In this document: positions 36,627 through 46,489 of the stretch, piece after piece | How positions within the stretch are numbered: the first letter of the stretch is position 1 | Layout of the letters: each line of letters opens with the position of its first letter | NCBI RefSeq assembly: GCF_000374045.1 | Contig: NZ_KB893385.1 | Location: forward strand, 181,702-245,701 | DNA from: Segetibacter koreensis DSM 18137 | GTDB lineage: Bacteria; Bacteroidota; Bacteroidia; Chitinophagales; Chitinophagaceae | DNA: 64,000 nt | Direction of reading: 5' to 3' | The notes under the pieces: generated by a model | The model's input: only the letters and a program-made list of their open reading frames with translations | Database searches by the model: none | What the model was told of the DNA's origin: nothing | Made by a program: the position numbers and the translations under genes

Positions 36627-39083
36627 TTATTTTTTAATTCTACTTTGCTCACTTTCTAAACCAGTTGAACGATTTCTTGCTTCTTTAATAGTGCTGCTTC
36701 CTAAACGATAAGTAAAAGTCAGGCGGAAAACGCGGGTCTCAGGCTTTTGTAAAAGGTTATAATTTACATTGCTTAGCGTGCTGTGTATTTTTTGTTGTCT
36801 TGTGTTAAATATATCACTCCCCGAAAATTTAATGTTAGCCTTTTTGTTTGCTAATGATTTATTTAATCCAAAGTCTACGCCATATTCACTTCCTATATTC
36901 AATGTTCCATAAACCATGGAAGACCTGTAATTTCCTGATACTTCAGCGGCAAATGCTTTGGGCAATGTAAAGTTGTGATTGCTGCTGAAATAAAAGCTTG
37001 TTTTGTTCGCTTTCAATTCAAGCCCTTCAAGACCTGTTGTATGATATTGGTTGTTGAAAGCAGTAATTGTATTATTAGCACTCCACCATTTGCTTATTGT
37101 AACAGGGGCATTAATGGTAAGGTTATAAAAGTTTGCGTTTTTTACATTGGCAGAAGTTTGATAAAGACCCTTTCTTAAAGTGTCTGGTAAGATAACATCT
37201 GTAATGATGTCCTTGGTCAAGCTATAGCCAAAAGTAGCAGTATATTTTCTTTTAAACATGTAGGTAAGTTCAAAAGAATGAGTGTATTGAGGATTAAGGA
37301 ATGGATTACCTTTTTGAAAAGTGTACTGGTCAAGATAGTAAACAAATGGATTTAAAGCATCATAACTCGGACGGTCGATACGGCGACTGTAAGAGAATGT
37401 TGCGCTATGTTTGTCGTTGAATGATTGGTTGATAAATAAGCTCGGAAATAAATCGAAGTAGTTTCTTTTTACGATTTTATTTTCTGTAATAGAGTTGCCT
37501 TTTGAAATGGTTTTTTCTGCACGAACGCCAAATTGAATTGAAGTGGTTTTAAATTGCTTGTTTGCATTTAGATAGCCTGCATGAATTGTTTCATCATAAA
37601 CAAAATGGTTGCTGCGGGTGATATTATTTTTCCAGCTATCGTTTTCAAGCTCTTCGAAGTTCAGGTCGTTATCTGTACGAACAATGCTGCTTTTTAAGCC
37701 TGCTTCCACCTTTATAGTTTTTGAAACAGGGTAAACATAATCAGCTTTAATAGATTTAATATTAATTGTAGATGGAGTTGTATTCCGGTTTAAATAAGGA
37801 GCTTTAAAAGTCTCACCAGCATTGTCAAGAAAATAGTTATCATAAGTAGTAAAGTCTCTCGAAGTATTATGAGAATAATCTGCATCTATAGTAAGCTCTT
37901 GTCCTAAACTGTCTAAAACCCCTTTATAATTAATGTTATAAGCCATATTTCTGTAATGTCCGTTGTTGTCGCCGATTACATCAATTGTCGAATCGGTTCC
38001 CTTCTCTGTATTGCCAATTTTAGTAAGGTTTTTAGAAAAGTTCTTTCCATTGTTTATATAACCATTAACCAGGATTCCCAAAGTGTTTTTCGAATTAATG
38101 AAGAAATCCGCACCAGCTTTAAAGTTGTTGTTGCTGTAGTTTCTGTCTTCAACCTGTTTTTGGGAAAAATAAGTGTTTTGATTGTAAAGGCGGGTTACTC
38201 TATTTATATTTAATGTTCTGCCTGTATGATTGTTGCCATAGTTATAGTTGCCAAAAACATTCAGCCTGTCGTTACGATGATTTAAGGTTAAGCCTGTATT
38301 GTTTTTATAATCATTTCCATATCCGCCACCGATGGTTGCTGTACCATTAGTGCCTACCGTTTTACTCTTTTTGGTTTTAATATTAATGATACCTGAATTA
38401 CCCGCGGCATCATATTTGGCAGATGGATTGGTAATAAATTCAATGCTTTCTACCTGGTTGCTTTGCATCGTTTTTAATAACTGCGCGAGTTCATTATTGC
38501 TCATATAGGTTGGCTTACCATCTATCATAACTAACACGCCACTTTTCCCATTCATTGAGATGTTGCCATCTTTGTCTACAATAATTCCGGGAGCTTTTTC
38601 CAAAACTTCCATAACTGTTGAACCTGCAGAAATTGTACTGTTTTCTACATTGAGTACAGTCCGGTCTATCTTACGTTCGATAAAAGGTTTCTTTGCTGTA
38701 ACCGTAACTGCTTTTAAAGCTTTGGCATTTGCATTTAATACTATTGAAGGCACATTTATTTCGGCCGCGTTGTCAGTTACAGCTATTGATTTTTTTAGCT
38801 CATTATATCCTGTCATTGTTGCTGAAATCAAATACTTGCCGGGTGCAACATTTTTAAAACCATAATTTCCAACAGAGTCTGTCATGGTGGTTTTTACCAA
38901 TGAAGAGTCTTGTAACTTGAAAAGACTAATGGTAGCATAAGTAAGCGCGTTGCTATTTTCATCAGTAACATTGCCTGATAAAACGGTAGTAGAAGTTTTT
39001 AACTGAGTCAAATTTTCCTGGGCTTTTGTAGCTGTTGCAACAAGCAAAAGAACAGCGGCAAGAAAGGTTGTTAAGCGTTTCAT
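36627..39083 (-). CDS. TonB-receptor-like outer-membrane beta-barrel with CarboxypepD_reg-like domain
   Basis: An 818-residue outer-membrane protein. Signal peptide 1-21 (ending ATKAQ); a carboxypeptidase-like regulatory domain (about 30-120, LSGNVTDENSNALTYATISLF); a plug domain (about 125-240, with VMEVLEKAPGIIVDKDGNISMNGKSGVLVMIDG and SIEFITNPSAKYDAAGNSGIINIKTKK); then a barrel to the end. This is the Bacteroidota 'outer membrane beta-barrel family' related to TonB-dependent receptors. No TonB box is obvious and no SusD neighbour exists, so it may import peptides or metals or act in signalling. Divergent from a LytTR-system operon. Confidence 0.88.
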   Translation of the reverse strand: MKRLTTFLAAVLLLVATATKAQENLTQLKTSTTVLSGNVTDENSNALTYATISLFKLQDSSLVKTTMTDSVGNYGFKNVAPGKYLISATMTGYNELKKSIAVTDNAAEINVPSIVLNANAKALKAVTVTAKKPFIERKIDRTVLNVENSTISAGSTVMEVLEKAPGIIVDKDGNISMNGKSGVLVMIDGKPTYMSNNELAQLLKTMQSNQVESIEFITNPSAKYDAAGNSGIINIKTKKSKTVGTNGTATIGGGYGNDYKNNTGLTLNHRNDRLNVFGNYNYGNNHTGRTLNINRVTRLYNQNTYFSQKQVEDRNYSNNNFKAGADFFINSKNTLGILVNGYINNGKNFSKNLTKIGNTEKGTDSTIDVIGDNNGHYRNMAYNINYKGVLDSLGQELTIDADYSHNTSRDFTTYDNYFLDNAGETFKAPYLNRNTTPSTINIKSIKADYVYPVSKTIKVEAGLKSSIVRTDNDLNFEELENDSWKNNITRSNHFVYDETIHAGYLNANKQFKTTSIQFGVRAEKTISKGNSITENKIVKRNYFDLFPSLFINQSFNDKHSATFSYSRRIDRPSYDALNPFVYYLDQYTFQKGNPFLNPQYTHSFELTYMFKRKYTATFGYSLTKDIITDVILPDTLRKGLYQTSANVKNANFYNLTINAPVTISKWWSANNTITAFNNQYHTTGLEGLELKANKTSFYFSSNHNFTLPKAFAAEVSGNYRSSMVYGTLNIGSEYGVDFGLNKSLANKKANIKFSGSDIFNTRQQKIHSTLSNVNYNLLQKPETRVFRLTFTYRLGSSTIKEARNRSTGLESEQSRIKK

Positions 39084-39435
39084 ATCTGTTTGTTTTGATT
39101 TTTAATTTTGATGAAACAAAGAGATATAAAAACAAAAACGTTTGAAAATGATTAAAGACGAATGACTGAAAGAGGGAGAAGAGTGCCGATTAGAGGTGAC
39201 GAAAGCCTGGAAGCGTTTACCGATTTTACTATAATTATTATTCAGCTACAATTCTTAATGACGGACGATTGTTATAAAAGACAACTTTTATAGGCCTTTT
39301 TACTATTAGTCTTTCATCGGGCGAAAACCGTCATTCATCAGTAAAACCAACCCTCGATTTTTTTAGTTACTCTAATTTGCAGGCAAAACTCAAGCTTCAG
39401 CATACATATAATAAATGATAAAAAATTAAGTGTTT
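39084..39435. promoter_or_regulatory. Divergent control region with nested inverted repeats
   Basis: Shared upstream region of the outer-membrane receptor and the signalling operon. It holds TATAAAAG-acaa-CTTTTATA at 39273-39292 (perfect 8-bp arms) nested inside AATGACGG (39257-39264) and CCGTCATT (39328-39335). No exact TAnnTTTG box was found on either strand. The symmetry suggests regulator binding, possibly by the LytTR protein encoded at 41970, though that family usually binds direct repeats. Confidence 0.4.
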
Positions 39436-39867
39436 ATGGAAATAATCGTCATCGTATTTCAACTCGTTCTGCTTTTGTTTCATCAGGCTACTACTCTCGT
39501 TAATTTTTATCCTTTTAATAATGTAAGAAACTATACCATTAAAGAAAGATTACTGGAATGTTTTGTTAATGGCGTTATTATGGCAGTGCCAGTGATTGGA
39601 TGGGTTTTTAGAATAAAATGGATGGTGACCGCTTCTCTTTTTATTTACCCTGTTCTACTAGCAGGCGAATACCTGAACTGGTGGAAGCATTATTTGTTTA
39701 ACCCAACAGAAGAATGGATTAAAACGTATGACCGAATATTTAAAGAAACCATAATTGTATTACCACCTATAAAAAATAACCCAATACCCAACCTGGAACA
39801 TACTATTCTCCATTCGCTTACTTTAGAGACCACTGTTGTTACTTATATTTACTATTTCACCCGTTAA
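39436..39867 (+). CDS. Hypothetical membrane protein leading a two-component operon
   Basis: A 143-residue protein I do not recognise. It has an N-terminal helix (about 2-18), a central helix (about 45-75, VNGVIMAVPVIGWVFRIKWMVTASLFIYPVLLAGEYL region), and a soluble C-terminal part with HSLTLETTVVTYIYYF. ATG 39436 is preferred to the GTG two codons upstream. The stop codon is 1 base from the next gene's start, so it is certainly co-transcribed with the two histidine kinases and may be an input or regulatory subunit of that system. Confidence 0.6.
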   Translation: MEIIVIVFQLVLLLFHQATTLVNFYPFNNVRNYTIKERLLECFVNGVIMAVPVIGWVFRIKWMVTASLFIYPVLLAGEYLNWWKHYLFNPTEEWIKTYDRIFKETIIVLPPIKNNPIPNLEHTILHSLTLETTVVTYIYYFTR

Positions 39868-39868
39868 A

Positions 39869-40918
39869 ATGACAGCCAGACCCTTCTATAAAAGTAAACA
39901 TGTAGCTATACCCTTAGCAGGGCTTGCTGTTAATACCATTCTCGGCGAAACCCTTGTTTATATAAACAACGGTCGATTGCTACCACTTGTGGCTGTGCGA
40001 CAATACCTTACGGAAGCGTGGCCGATTATTTTACAAACTATTGCCCTTTTTTACCTTGTTTATTACACCGTAAATTACTTCAATAAAAAGTACGCTTCTG
40101 CCCCTAACTCAATCAGTCGTTTTTTGCAGGAAATCCTGTTTGTCTCTATCGCTGGTTTTATCGTTCAGGAAATTTTTAGGTTCTTGTTCATTAAGTATAC
40201 AGTCGTTGCTGAAAGCCCGGCTACCCTTAACCCCAAGTTGAGACAATTGCAAATGATGAGCATGACTTTCCTGCTTGTTATTTATGCGATGGTCACCAGC
40301 TTCCGCATTTTTCAATACCTGCAGCAGAAGCAGCTTGAGCTGGTACAATGGCAAAGAGAATATACGCAATCTCAGTTTGAAGGATTGAAGAACCAGTTAA
40401 ATCCGCATTTCCTTTTTAACAGCCTTAGCATATTGACTTCACTTGTGTATACTGACGCTGATAAAGCTGAAGAATTTATTGGGAAATTGTCGAAAAGTTA
40501 TCGTTATCTACTGGAGCAAAAGGACAAAGAAAAGGTGCCGCTGAAGAAGGAGATGGAGTTTTTTGAAGGATATAAATACCTGGTGGAGCAAAGATTTGGC
40601 AAAAAGCTACAATTTAAAGTGCAGGTAAATGAAACGGAGTTGAATAAAGAATTGCCACCACATTCGTTGATGATTGCTTTGGAATACATTATTGCCAACA
40701 ACGCTATGTCTGCAGCAAAACCACTTGTCGTAGAATTAAGCACAGAAGACAATGATTTACTTATAAACTACTGTTGCCAGGCAAAGTCACAAATAGAAGG
40801 CAACAGTGAAAAACAATTGATGACACTAAAAGAACGATACAGTTACTTGTTGCCTGAACGACCGATGCAAATCATTTCACACGGAGAAACAAGTACAATA
40901 CTTTATCCTTTGTTATAA
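39869..40918 (+). CDS. Degenerate LytS-type histidine kinase (pseudokinase)
   Basis: A 349-residue protein with four predicted membrane helices in residues 10-150 and a His_kinase (LytS/YehU type) domain. The phospho-acceptor region is intact: NPHFLFNSLSILTSL with His180. The ATPase part is not: the N-box expected to read LIENAVKHN is replaced by ALEYIIANNAMSAAK, and the glycine-rich GxGLxN motif is replaced by KQLMTLKERYSYLL. It should not bind or hydrolyse ATP normally. The adjacent gene encodes a homologous kinase with complete motifs, so this one may be phosphorylated in trans or act as a regulatory partner in a heterodimer. Confidence 0.88.
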   Translation: MTARPFYKSKHVAIPLAGLAVNTILGETLVYINNGRLLPLVAVRQYLTEAWPIILQTIALFYLVYYTVNYFNKKYASAPNSISRFLQEILFVSIAGFIVQEIFRFLFIKYTVVAESPATLNPKLRQLQMMSMTFLLVIYAMVTSFRIFQYLQQKQLELVQWQREYTQSQFEGLKNQLNPHFLFNSLSILTSLVYTDADKAEEFIGKLSKSYRYLLEQKDKEKVPLKKEMEFFEGYKYLVEQRFGKKLQFKVQVNETELNKELPPHSLMIALEYIIANNAMSAAKPLVVELSTEDNDLLINYCCQAKSQIEGNSEKQLMTLKERYSYLLPERPMQIISHGETSTILYPLL

Positions 40919-40919
40919 A

Positions 40920-41966
40920 ATGAATAATCTGTCGCTGTCATATAAACCTGTTTCTACACTGAAGCTGACATTAATTGTCATGTTGAGCATCAGTATTGTT
41001 TTTCCCTTGTTGTTTGCTTATATCAATGATGAAATGACAAGGCAGATACTGCTGCGGGAACTGTTTTTTACTCCACTCCGAATTGGCGGCATTACCATAA
41101 TTGCGTACGCTGTTATCCAGGTCATTAACTTTTTCATAAAAGGATATCAAACCAATCCTATCCGCTACTTTCTCGAATTGCCTGTTATATGGTTTTTTAC
41201 TTATTGGTGGCTGATTTTTGTAGTTCAAAAAATCGAAGCTCCTGTTCGCCATGTCGAATCCTTTCCTACCGACACATGGGTTTTCAGACAATATATCGGG
41301 CTTTTCATGATAGCAACGGTGTTTATTTTTGTTTTTCAATCAGGACTTAATTTTTATAAACTTGCGCAGCAAAAAGCGGCACAGGCAGAGCAGCTACAAA
41401 AGGAATTTGCGCAGGTACGTTTACAGGCTCTCAGAAGCCAGGTAAACCCTCACTTTTTATTTAATAGCCTTAGCGTTTTGTCTTCTCTTGTACACGTCAA
41501 TGCAGAATTGTCAGAACGATTTATTATTCAATTATCGCGCGCTTACAGGTATATTTTGGACCAAAAAGAACTCGAACTGGTAACATTAAAAAAGGAATTG
41601 GAATTTCTTGATGCATATTTCTTTTTATTGCAAATCCGGTTCGAGCAAAAAGTGCAGTTAATACGGGAAATCAATATAGACATTGAGAACTATAAATTAC
41701 CACCGCTGACATTACAATTGCTAATAGAAAATGCAGTAAAGCACAACAAAATGTCTGCTTCACATCCTTTGACAATAACCGTGAAAACCGTTGAAGAAAA
41801 TCTTGTGGTGGAAAATAATATTAATACAAGAGACCAAAATGAAACATCGACAGGAATTGGACTTGAAAATATCAGGAGCCGTTATGCCATGGTAACTGAT
41901 AAAAAAATAATTATTGAAAAAACAGATGACTACTTCAGGGCAACAATCCCATTATTAAAATCATAA
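40920..41966 (+). CDS. LytS-type sensor histidine kinase, intact
   Basis: A 348-residue membrane histidine kinase, homologous to and immediately downstream of the degenerate one. Four membrane helices (about 13-140), a coiled-coil linker (LAQQKAAQAEQLQKEFAQVRLQAL), then NPHFLFNSLSVLSSLV with His178, an N-box LLIENAVKHNKMSASHPL and the GIGLENIRSRY glycine motif. All expected ATP-site motifs are present. Autophosphorylates on His and should pass the phosphate to the LytTR regulator encoded 3 bases downstream. Confidence 0.93.
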   Translation: MNNLSLSYKPVSTLKLTLIVMLSISIVFPLLFAYINDEMTRQILLRELFFTPLRIGGITIIAYAVIQVINFFIKGYQTNPIRYFLELPVIWFFTYWWLIFVVQKIEAPVRHVESFPTDTWVFRQYIGLFMIATVFIFVFQSGLNFYKLAQQKAAQAEQLQKEFAQVRLQALRSQVNPHFLFNSLSVLSSLVHVNAELSERFIIQLSRAYRYILDQKELELVTLKKELEFLDAYFFLLQIRFEQKVQLIREINIDIENYKLPPLTLQLLIENAVKHNKMSASHPLTITVKTVEENLVVENNINTRDQNETSTGIGLENIRSRYAMVTDKKIIIEKTDDYFRATIPLLKS

Positions 41967-41969
41967 GAA

Positions 41970-42731
41970 ATGAAAGTTGTTATTGTAGAAGATGAGCATT
42001 TAACCGCACAAAGGCTGCAGGGGATGTTAAAAAGATATGATGCAGATATTGATGTGTTGGCTGAACTTCCATCGGTGAGTGAAGCCATTGACTGGTTCAA
42101 AAATAATCCTGACCCAGACCTTGTCTTTATGGATATTCATCTTGAAGATGGTCAAAGCTTTAGCATCTTTGAAAATATTAACCTTCAAATTCCGGTAATT
42201 TTCACAACCGCGTATGATGAATACACCATTCAGGCATTTAAGGTCAATAGTGTTGACTACCTGATGAAGCCTTTGAATTATGATGAGTTGGTGCAGGCAA
42301 TTGAAAAATACAAGCGGATTCATGCGCAACCTCATGAAGAAAATCAGAGTGTTGAGATGTTATTGAAATCATTGCATAAGAAAGAACCCGGGTACAAAGA
42401 CCGGTTTCTGGTTTCTATTGGTTCTCGTTTAAAAACCATAGAAACCAATGAAATCAATTATTTCTACAGTGCAGAAAAAATCACTTTCCTGGTCACGAAA
42501 GACAACCAGCGCTTTCCCATAGATCACAGCTTAGACAGGCTGTCAATGATGCTAAACCCAAAAGAATATTATCGAGTTAACCGGCAGATGATAGTCAGGT
42601 TAAATGGTATTGCCAACATTCACGTATTTCCAAAGGGTAAAATAAAATTGGATCTTATACCGGTCATGAAAGAAGATGTATTTGTAAGTTTGGATAAAGT
42701 GGTTGAGTTTAAAGACTGGCTGGGAAAGTAG
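41970..42731 (+). CDS. LytTR-family response regulator
   Basis: A 253-residue transcription factor. Receiver domain 1-120 with the acidic pair EDE at 7-9, phospho-acceptor Asp55 in VFMDIHLEDG, Thr in FTTAYDEY and Lys in YLMKPLNYDEL. LytTR DNA-binding domain from about 145 to 253, with FLVSIGSRLKTIETNEINYFYS and YYRVNRQMIVRLNGIANIHVF. It is the output of the two-kinase operon. Targets unknown; the divergent receptor promoter region is a candidate. Confidence 0.95.
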   Translation: MKVVIVEDEHLTAQRLQGMLKRYDADIDVLAELPSVSEAIDWFKNNPDPDLVFMDIHLEDGQSFSIFENINLQIPVIFTTAYDEYTIQAFKVNSVDYLMKPLNYDELVQAIEKYKRIHAQPHEENQSVEMLLKSLHKKEPGYKDRFLVSIGSRLKTIETNEINYFYSAEKITFLVTKDNQRFPIDHSLDRLSMMLNPKEYYRVNRQMIVRLNGIANIHVFPKGKIKLDLIPVMKEDVFVSLDKVVEFKDWLGK

Positions 42732-43134
42732 TGTGCTTAAAAAAGGGCAGTATTAAACAATGAATGAAGTGTTAACTAAAGGATAGGATTACACCGCATT
42801 GTCGGCAGCATCTTTAACTGCTATCAAAGTTCCCAAATAAAAAGTCGCTCGTGAAATTCTTTATTTATTAAAGCTTTCACTTGCATGACTACTAATGATT
42901 TAGCTTATACCTACTATCCCTATTGTTAGGTCAACACTCTCCCAATAGTTTTTTTCAACTGTTATAAATATCTAGAGGATAAGGCACTTTGACCGAAATC
43001 ATCATACATTCTCGCTTCGGTCATAAAAAAGCTGCTATTAACTATCAAACTTTATGGCATAGAATAGAGGAAATAAGTTTATTACATATTCAAGGCTCAT
43101 TAAGAATAATCGATATTTTCTAAATCTTTTCCAT
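42732..43134. other. Intergenic region after the two-component operon
   Basis: No gene seen. A possible hairpin pairs gaccgaa (42991-42997) with ttcggtc (43016-43022) followed by ataaaaaa; it could be a weak terminator or part of the next gene's upstream region. Nothing else recognised. Confidence 0.3.
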
Positions 43135-45279
43135 ATGAAAAAGTTTATACTAATAATTGCGCCTTTTTTTATCATCTTAAAAGTTAGTTATTCGCAAGCC
43201 GGCAGGCTTGCCGCTTCCTTTGGTGATAGCGGAATAGTTCGAACAAGTTTTGGCGGAACTCCTACCGGTTATTCCCAGGTAGTGATACAAGGAGATGAAA
43301 AAATTGAGGTGATAGGCAAAACTGGGGAAAACCTCGCACTTGCCAAGTATAATACTGATGGCACCCTTGATACTACCTTCTCAGGCGATGGGAAGACAAT
43401 TGGGTCCATCAGTGGCAATGTTAGTTTAAACCCTATCGCTAGACAAAATGATGGAAAGATTATTGTCTATGGTCGCCAAGACTCTAATTTTCTTGACCGT
43501 TATAATACTGATGGTAGCCGTGATTCTACATTTTCAAAATCAAGCTTAACATTTTTCTCTGCCGGGGTTTCGTGTGGAGCCGTGCAAAGCAATGGAAAGA
43601 TAGTGGTGGCAGGTTCTGCCGTCACAGATGAAGGTGAGGTTTTTGCGCTCGCCCGGTATAACACTGATGGCACCATTGATTCTACTTTCTCGCAGGTTGG
43701 AAAGCAAACAACTCCCATTCTACCAAATTCGCGTGCAGACGATGTAAATGCTACTTCAGCGGCAATAGCTATACAAAGTGATGGAAAGATTGTAGTGGCA
43801 GGCTCTGTGTCATGGGAAGAATTTTACAATGTTGTCATTTATGATGCTGCTAGTTTTGCTGCATTCGTCCTTGTCCGCTATAATGCGGATGGCACCCTTG
43901 ATAGTACTTTTTCAAATGATGGAATTGAAGTTACTAAATCTGGTATGTTTGAGTATGGTTATCCTAGATCTGTCGCTATACAAAATGATGGAAAGATTGT
44001 AGCAGTAGGTTATGTCTATCACGCAACTGAGGAGGATTATAACAATGATTTTGTCTTTGCCCGCTATAATACTGACGGGACCGTCATTAATTTTAGTGAT
44101 TATAGGTTTAGTTCACAACAACTTGGGTCAAATGATGTAGCGAATAGTGTAGCTTTTCAAGATGATGGAAAGATTGTAATCGCAGGAAATTCTGATGGGA
44201 ACTTTGCGCTTCTTAGGTTAGACACAAATGGAAGTTTAGACAGCACTTTTGGAGAGTACGGAAAAAAGGTTACGAAAGCAAGTACAGGATACAACTCAAT
44301 CAATGCTATAGCCATTTCAGGAAAATCATTATATGGTGTAGGCTTTGGAGGAGTTGTAGACTCCGGAGGAAACAGCACCTCTGTCGGAATTGTTGCTAGG
44401 TACTTACTCGATAATGAAAACAAAAATAAACCTCCAACTGTAAGTCTCTCCATCCCTTACAATATTACAAAATATGCTGCCCCAGCAAGAATTAAACTCA
44501 ATGCTACAGCAACAGATGAAGACGGTAAAATAATTAAAGTGCGATTTTATAATGACTCAACTCTGCTTCATACTGAAACTGTATCTCCTTATGGGTTTTT
44601 ATGGGATAATGTTCCCTTAGGCAATTACACCCTTACTGCAAAAGCTTACGACAATAGTGGCAATGTAACAACATCCAACAATATCAAGGTTTCAGTCGTA
44701 GATACAAATGTAGCTCCGGTAGTAAGTATTGTAAGTCCTGTAAACGATACAACTTATACCGGACCTGCAACTATCGGTTTGGTTGCTCAAGCGCATGACG
44801 CAAATGACCGGATACGTAAAGTAGAGTTTTATAATGGAACGTCCTTATTGAGAACAGAATACATTTATCCATACGCTTATAACTGGGTAAATGTACAACC
44901 AGGAACATACAAAATAGTAGCAAAGGCTTATGATGCAAAAGGTCTCTCTGCTGTATCTGACCCAATATCTATAACCGTAACTAATGCAACAATTTCTAAT
45001 GGTAGAAAACCATCTGGCGTGCAGATAGTTGGAATGAAAACGTTACGACTTCAACCTAATCCTGCCAGAGATATTTTAATTATCAGTCTAACAGGAATGC
45101 GAAACAAAAAGTCAACCATATCAATTATATCTAATAGCGGAGCGGTTATAAAAACAATGCAAACTAGCACAAACAATGTTATACAAATTGATATTTCGTC
45201 TTTAGCAGAGGGAGTATATTTTATTAAAGTACAAAACGGCGACATGAATTTGTATCAACAATTTGTAAAGTTGAAGTAG
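43135..45279 (+). CDS. Secreted delta-60 repeat protein, Ig-like domains, T9SS type A sorting domain
   Basis: A 714-residue exported protein. Signal peptide about 1-20 (ending VSYSQ). Residues about 25-430 are delta-60 repeats: units such as QNDGKIVVAGS and ARYNTDGTLDSTFS recur seven or so times and are expected to form a beta-propeller. Two Ig-like domains follow (about 440-530 and 532-625, each with the KVRFYNDSTLLHTE / KVEFYNGTSLLRTE pattern). The C-terminal 80 residues (LQPNPARDILIISLTG ... GVYFIKVQNG) are a type A sorting domain for the type IX secretion system. Surface or secreted; ligand unknown. Confidence 0.9.
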   Translation: MKKFILIIAPFFIILKVSYSQAGRLAASFGDSGIVRTSFGGTPTGYSQVVIQGDEKIEVIGKTGENLALAKYNTDGTLDTTFSGDGKTIGSISGNVSLNPIARQNDGKIIVYGRQDSNFLDRYNTDGSRDSTFSKSSLTFFSAGVSCGAVQSNGKIVVAGSAVTDEGEVFALARYNTDGTIDSTFSQVGKQTTPILPNSRADDVNATSAAIAIQSDGKIVVAGSVSWEEFYNVVIYDAASFAAFVLVRYNADGTLDSTFSNDGIEVTKSGMFEYGYPRSVAIQNDGKIVAVGYVYHATEEDYNNDFVFARYNTDGTVINFSDYRFSSQQLGSNDVANSVAFQDDGKIVIAGNSDGNFALLRLDTNGSLDSTFGEYGKKVTKASTGYNSINAIAISGKSLYGVGFGGVVDSGGNSTSVGIVARYLLDNENKNKPPTVSLSIPYNITKYAAPARIKLNATATDEDGKIIKVRFYNDSTLLHTETVSPYGFLWDNVPLGNYTLTAKAYDNSGNVTTSNNIKVSVVDTNVAPVVSIVSPVNDTTYTGPATIGLVAQAHDANDRIRKVEFYNGTSLLRTEYIYPYAYNWVNVQPGTYKIVAKAYDAKGLSAVSDPISITVTNATISNGRKPSGVQIVGMKTLRLQPNPARDILIISLTGMRNKKSTISIISNSGAVIKTMQTSTNNVIQIDISSLAEGVYFIKVQNGDMNLYQQFVKLK

Positions 45280-45380
45280 AAATCTTATTGTTCTCCTTAT
45301 AAAGGAACAGCTTGATGACTACAAGCTTTGTGGGCATCTTGTTGGTGGTTGTGCTTTCCAAATTAACAAGCACCATTAAC

Positions 45381-45435
45381 CAGGGAACGTTGAAATAGAA
45401 AAGGCTTAGCTGCAGCATGTTTCCAGCGTTCCCTG
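45381..45435. repeat. 9-bp inverted repeat between convergent genes
   Basis: cagggaacg (45381-45389) is the exact reverse complement of cgttccctg (45427-45435). The 37-nt loop includes the palindrome gctgcagc. Located between the convergent T9SS protein and the PhnB-like gene; possibly a remnant of a larger repeat. Confidence 0.4.
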
Positions 45436-45503
45436 TATAAAAGTTCAAACAGTTGAGACGCTATTATATCTAATGTCTATGTCTCCGTTTTAGTGTTTAC
45501 ATT

Positions 45504-46343
45504 TTATGCATTTGCCAAAGTTGGTATGTCCAGCTTTTTCATTTTCATCACTTCTGCCATAACTCTTTGCGCTTTTGCAGGGTCCTTCATAAGGTTACTT
45601 AAGACTTGGGGTACGATTTGCCAGGATATGCCGAACTTATCTTTAAGCCATCCGCATCTTGATTCCGCCCCACCTTCAGTAAGTTTAGTCCAATAGTGAT
45701 CAATCTCTTGCTGTGTTTCACATTCTACCATCAAAGAAACACCTTCATTAAATTGAAAATTATGATTACCGGCGCCATCCATCGTTGCAAACATTTCACC
45801 ATTCAGAGCAAAATGTCCAAATTTCAAGTTGCCTTCCGGCTGTTCTTCACCTGCTTTATACGTTTCTAAATGATAAATAGCAGAATTTGGAAATATAGAC
45901 GTATAATGTTTCATTGCATCTTGTGCTTTACCATATTGTTGGCCGACAAACAGGAAAGAAGCGACCACCTTCTGTGCGTCTTCAGGTAAATTACCAAGCA
46001 TCAGTTGCCATGTCATGCCGAATTTATCAACGACCCATGCATACTTCTCACTCCATGGATATTTATCTAAAGGCATCATAGCACTGCCGCCTTCGAAAAG
46101 CTTTTTATAAATTCGGTCTATTTCTTCATTTGTGTGGCAGGTAACAAACAGTGAGATGGAGGGGTTAATGGTAAACATAGGTCCGCCGTTCAGGCCCATC
46201 AGCTTTTTACCCTCAATCTCAAACTGCACCACCATTGGTGTATCGGTAGTAATTTTTGAATTGCCGAAAATAGTGCAATAAAAATCCGCTGCTTCTTTGG
46301 CCTTACCGTCAAACCACAGGCAGGGAAAAATGTTGTTATTCAT
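45504..46343 (-). CDS. PhnB-like VOC superfamily protein, two-domain
   Basis: A 279-residue protein made of two tandem VOC (glyoxalase-fold) modules of the PhnB / '3-demethylubiquinone methyltransferase' type. Domain 1 has FPCLWFDGKAKEAADFYCTIFGNSKI and SEKYAWVVDKFGMTWQLMLG; domain 2 has FLFVGQQYGKAQDAMKHYTSIFPNS and GGAESRCGWLKDKFGISWQIVPQVL. Despite the old family name it is unlikely to be a methyltransferase; most members are uncharacterised. Start taken at MNNNIFPCLWF (46343) because the 16 codons before it are low-complexity and outside homology. Confidence 0.88.
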   Translation of the reverse strand: MNNNIFPCLWFDGKAKEAADFYCTIFGNSKITTDTPMVVQFEIEGKKLMGLNGGPMFTINPSISLFVTCHTNEEIDRIYKKLFEGGSAMMPLDKYPWSEKYAWVVDKFGMTWQLMLGNLPEDAQKVVASFLFVGQQYGKAQDAMKHYTSIFPNSAIYHLETYKAGEEQPEGNLKFGHFALNGEMFATMDGAGNHNFQFNEGVSLMVECETQQEIDHYWTKLTEGGAESRCGWLKDKFGISWQIVPQVLSNLMKDPAKAQRVMAEVMKMKKLDIPTLANA

Positions 46344-46489
46344 GTTCTGGTTTTTTGAGTTCTTAATTTTTGGTTTGTTGCTTTGTAACAAGGCTAGGGC
46401 AAAATTACTCCTCCAATTGTTGTGTCGTAGAGGATATTAAGACATTCTAGAGTGGTAAATGCGACAAAATCAGCATATGCATCAACAAT

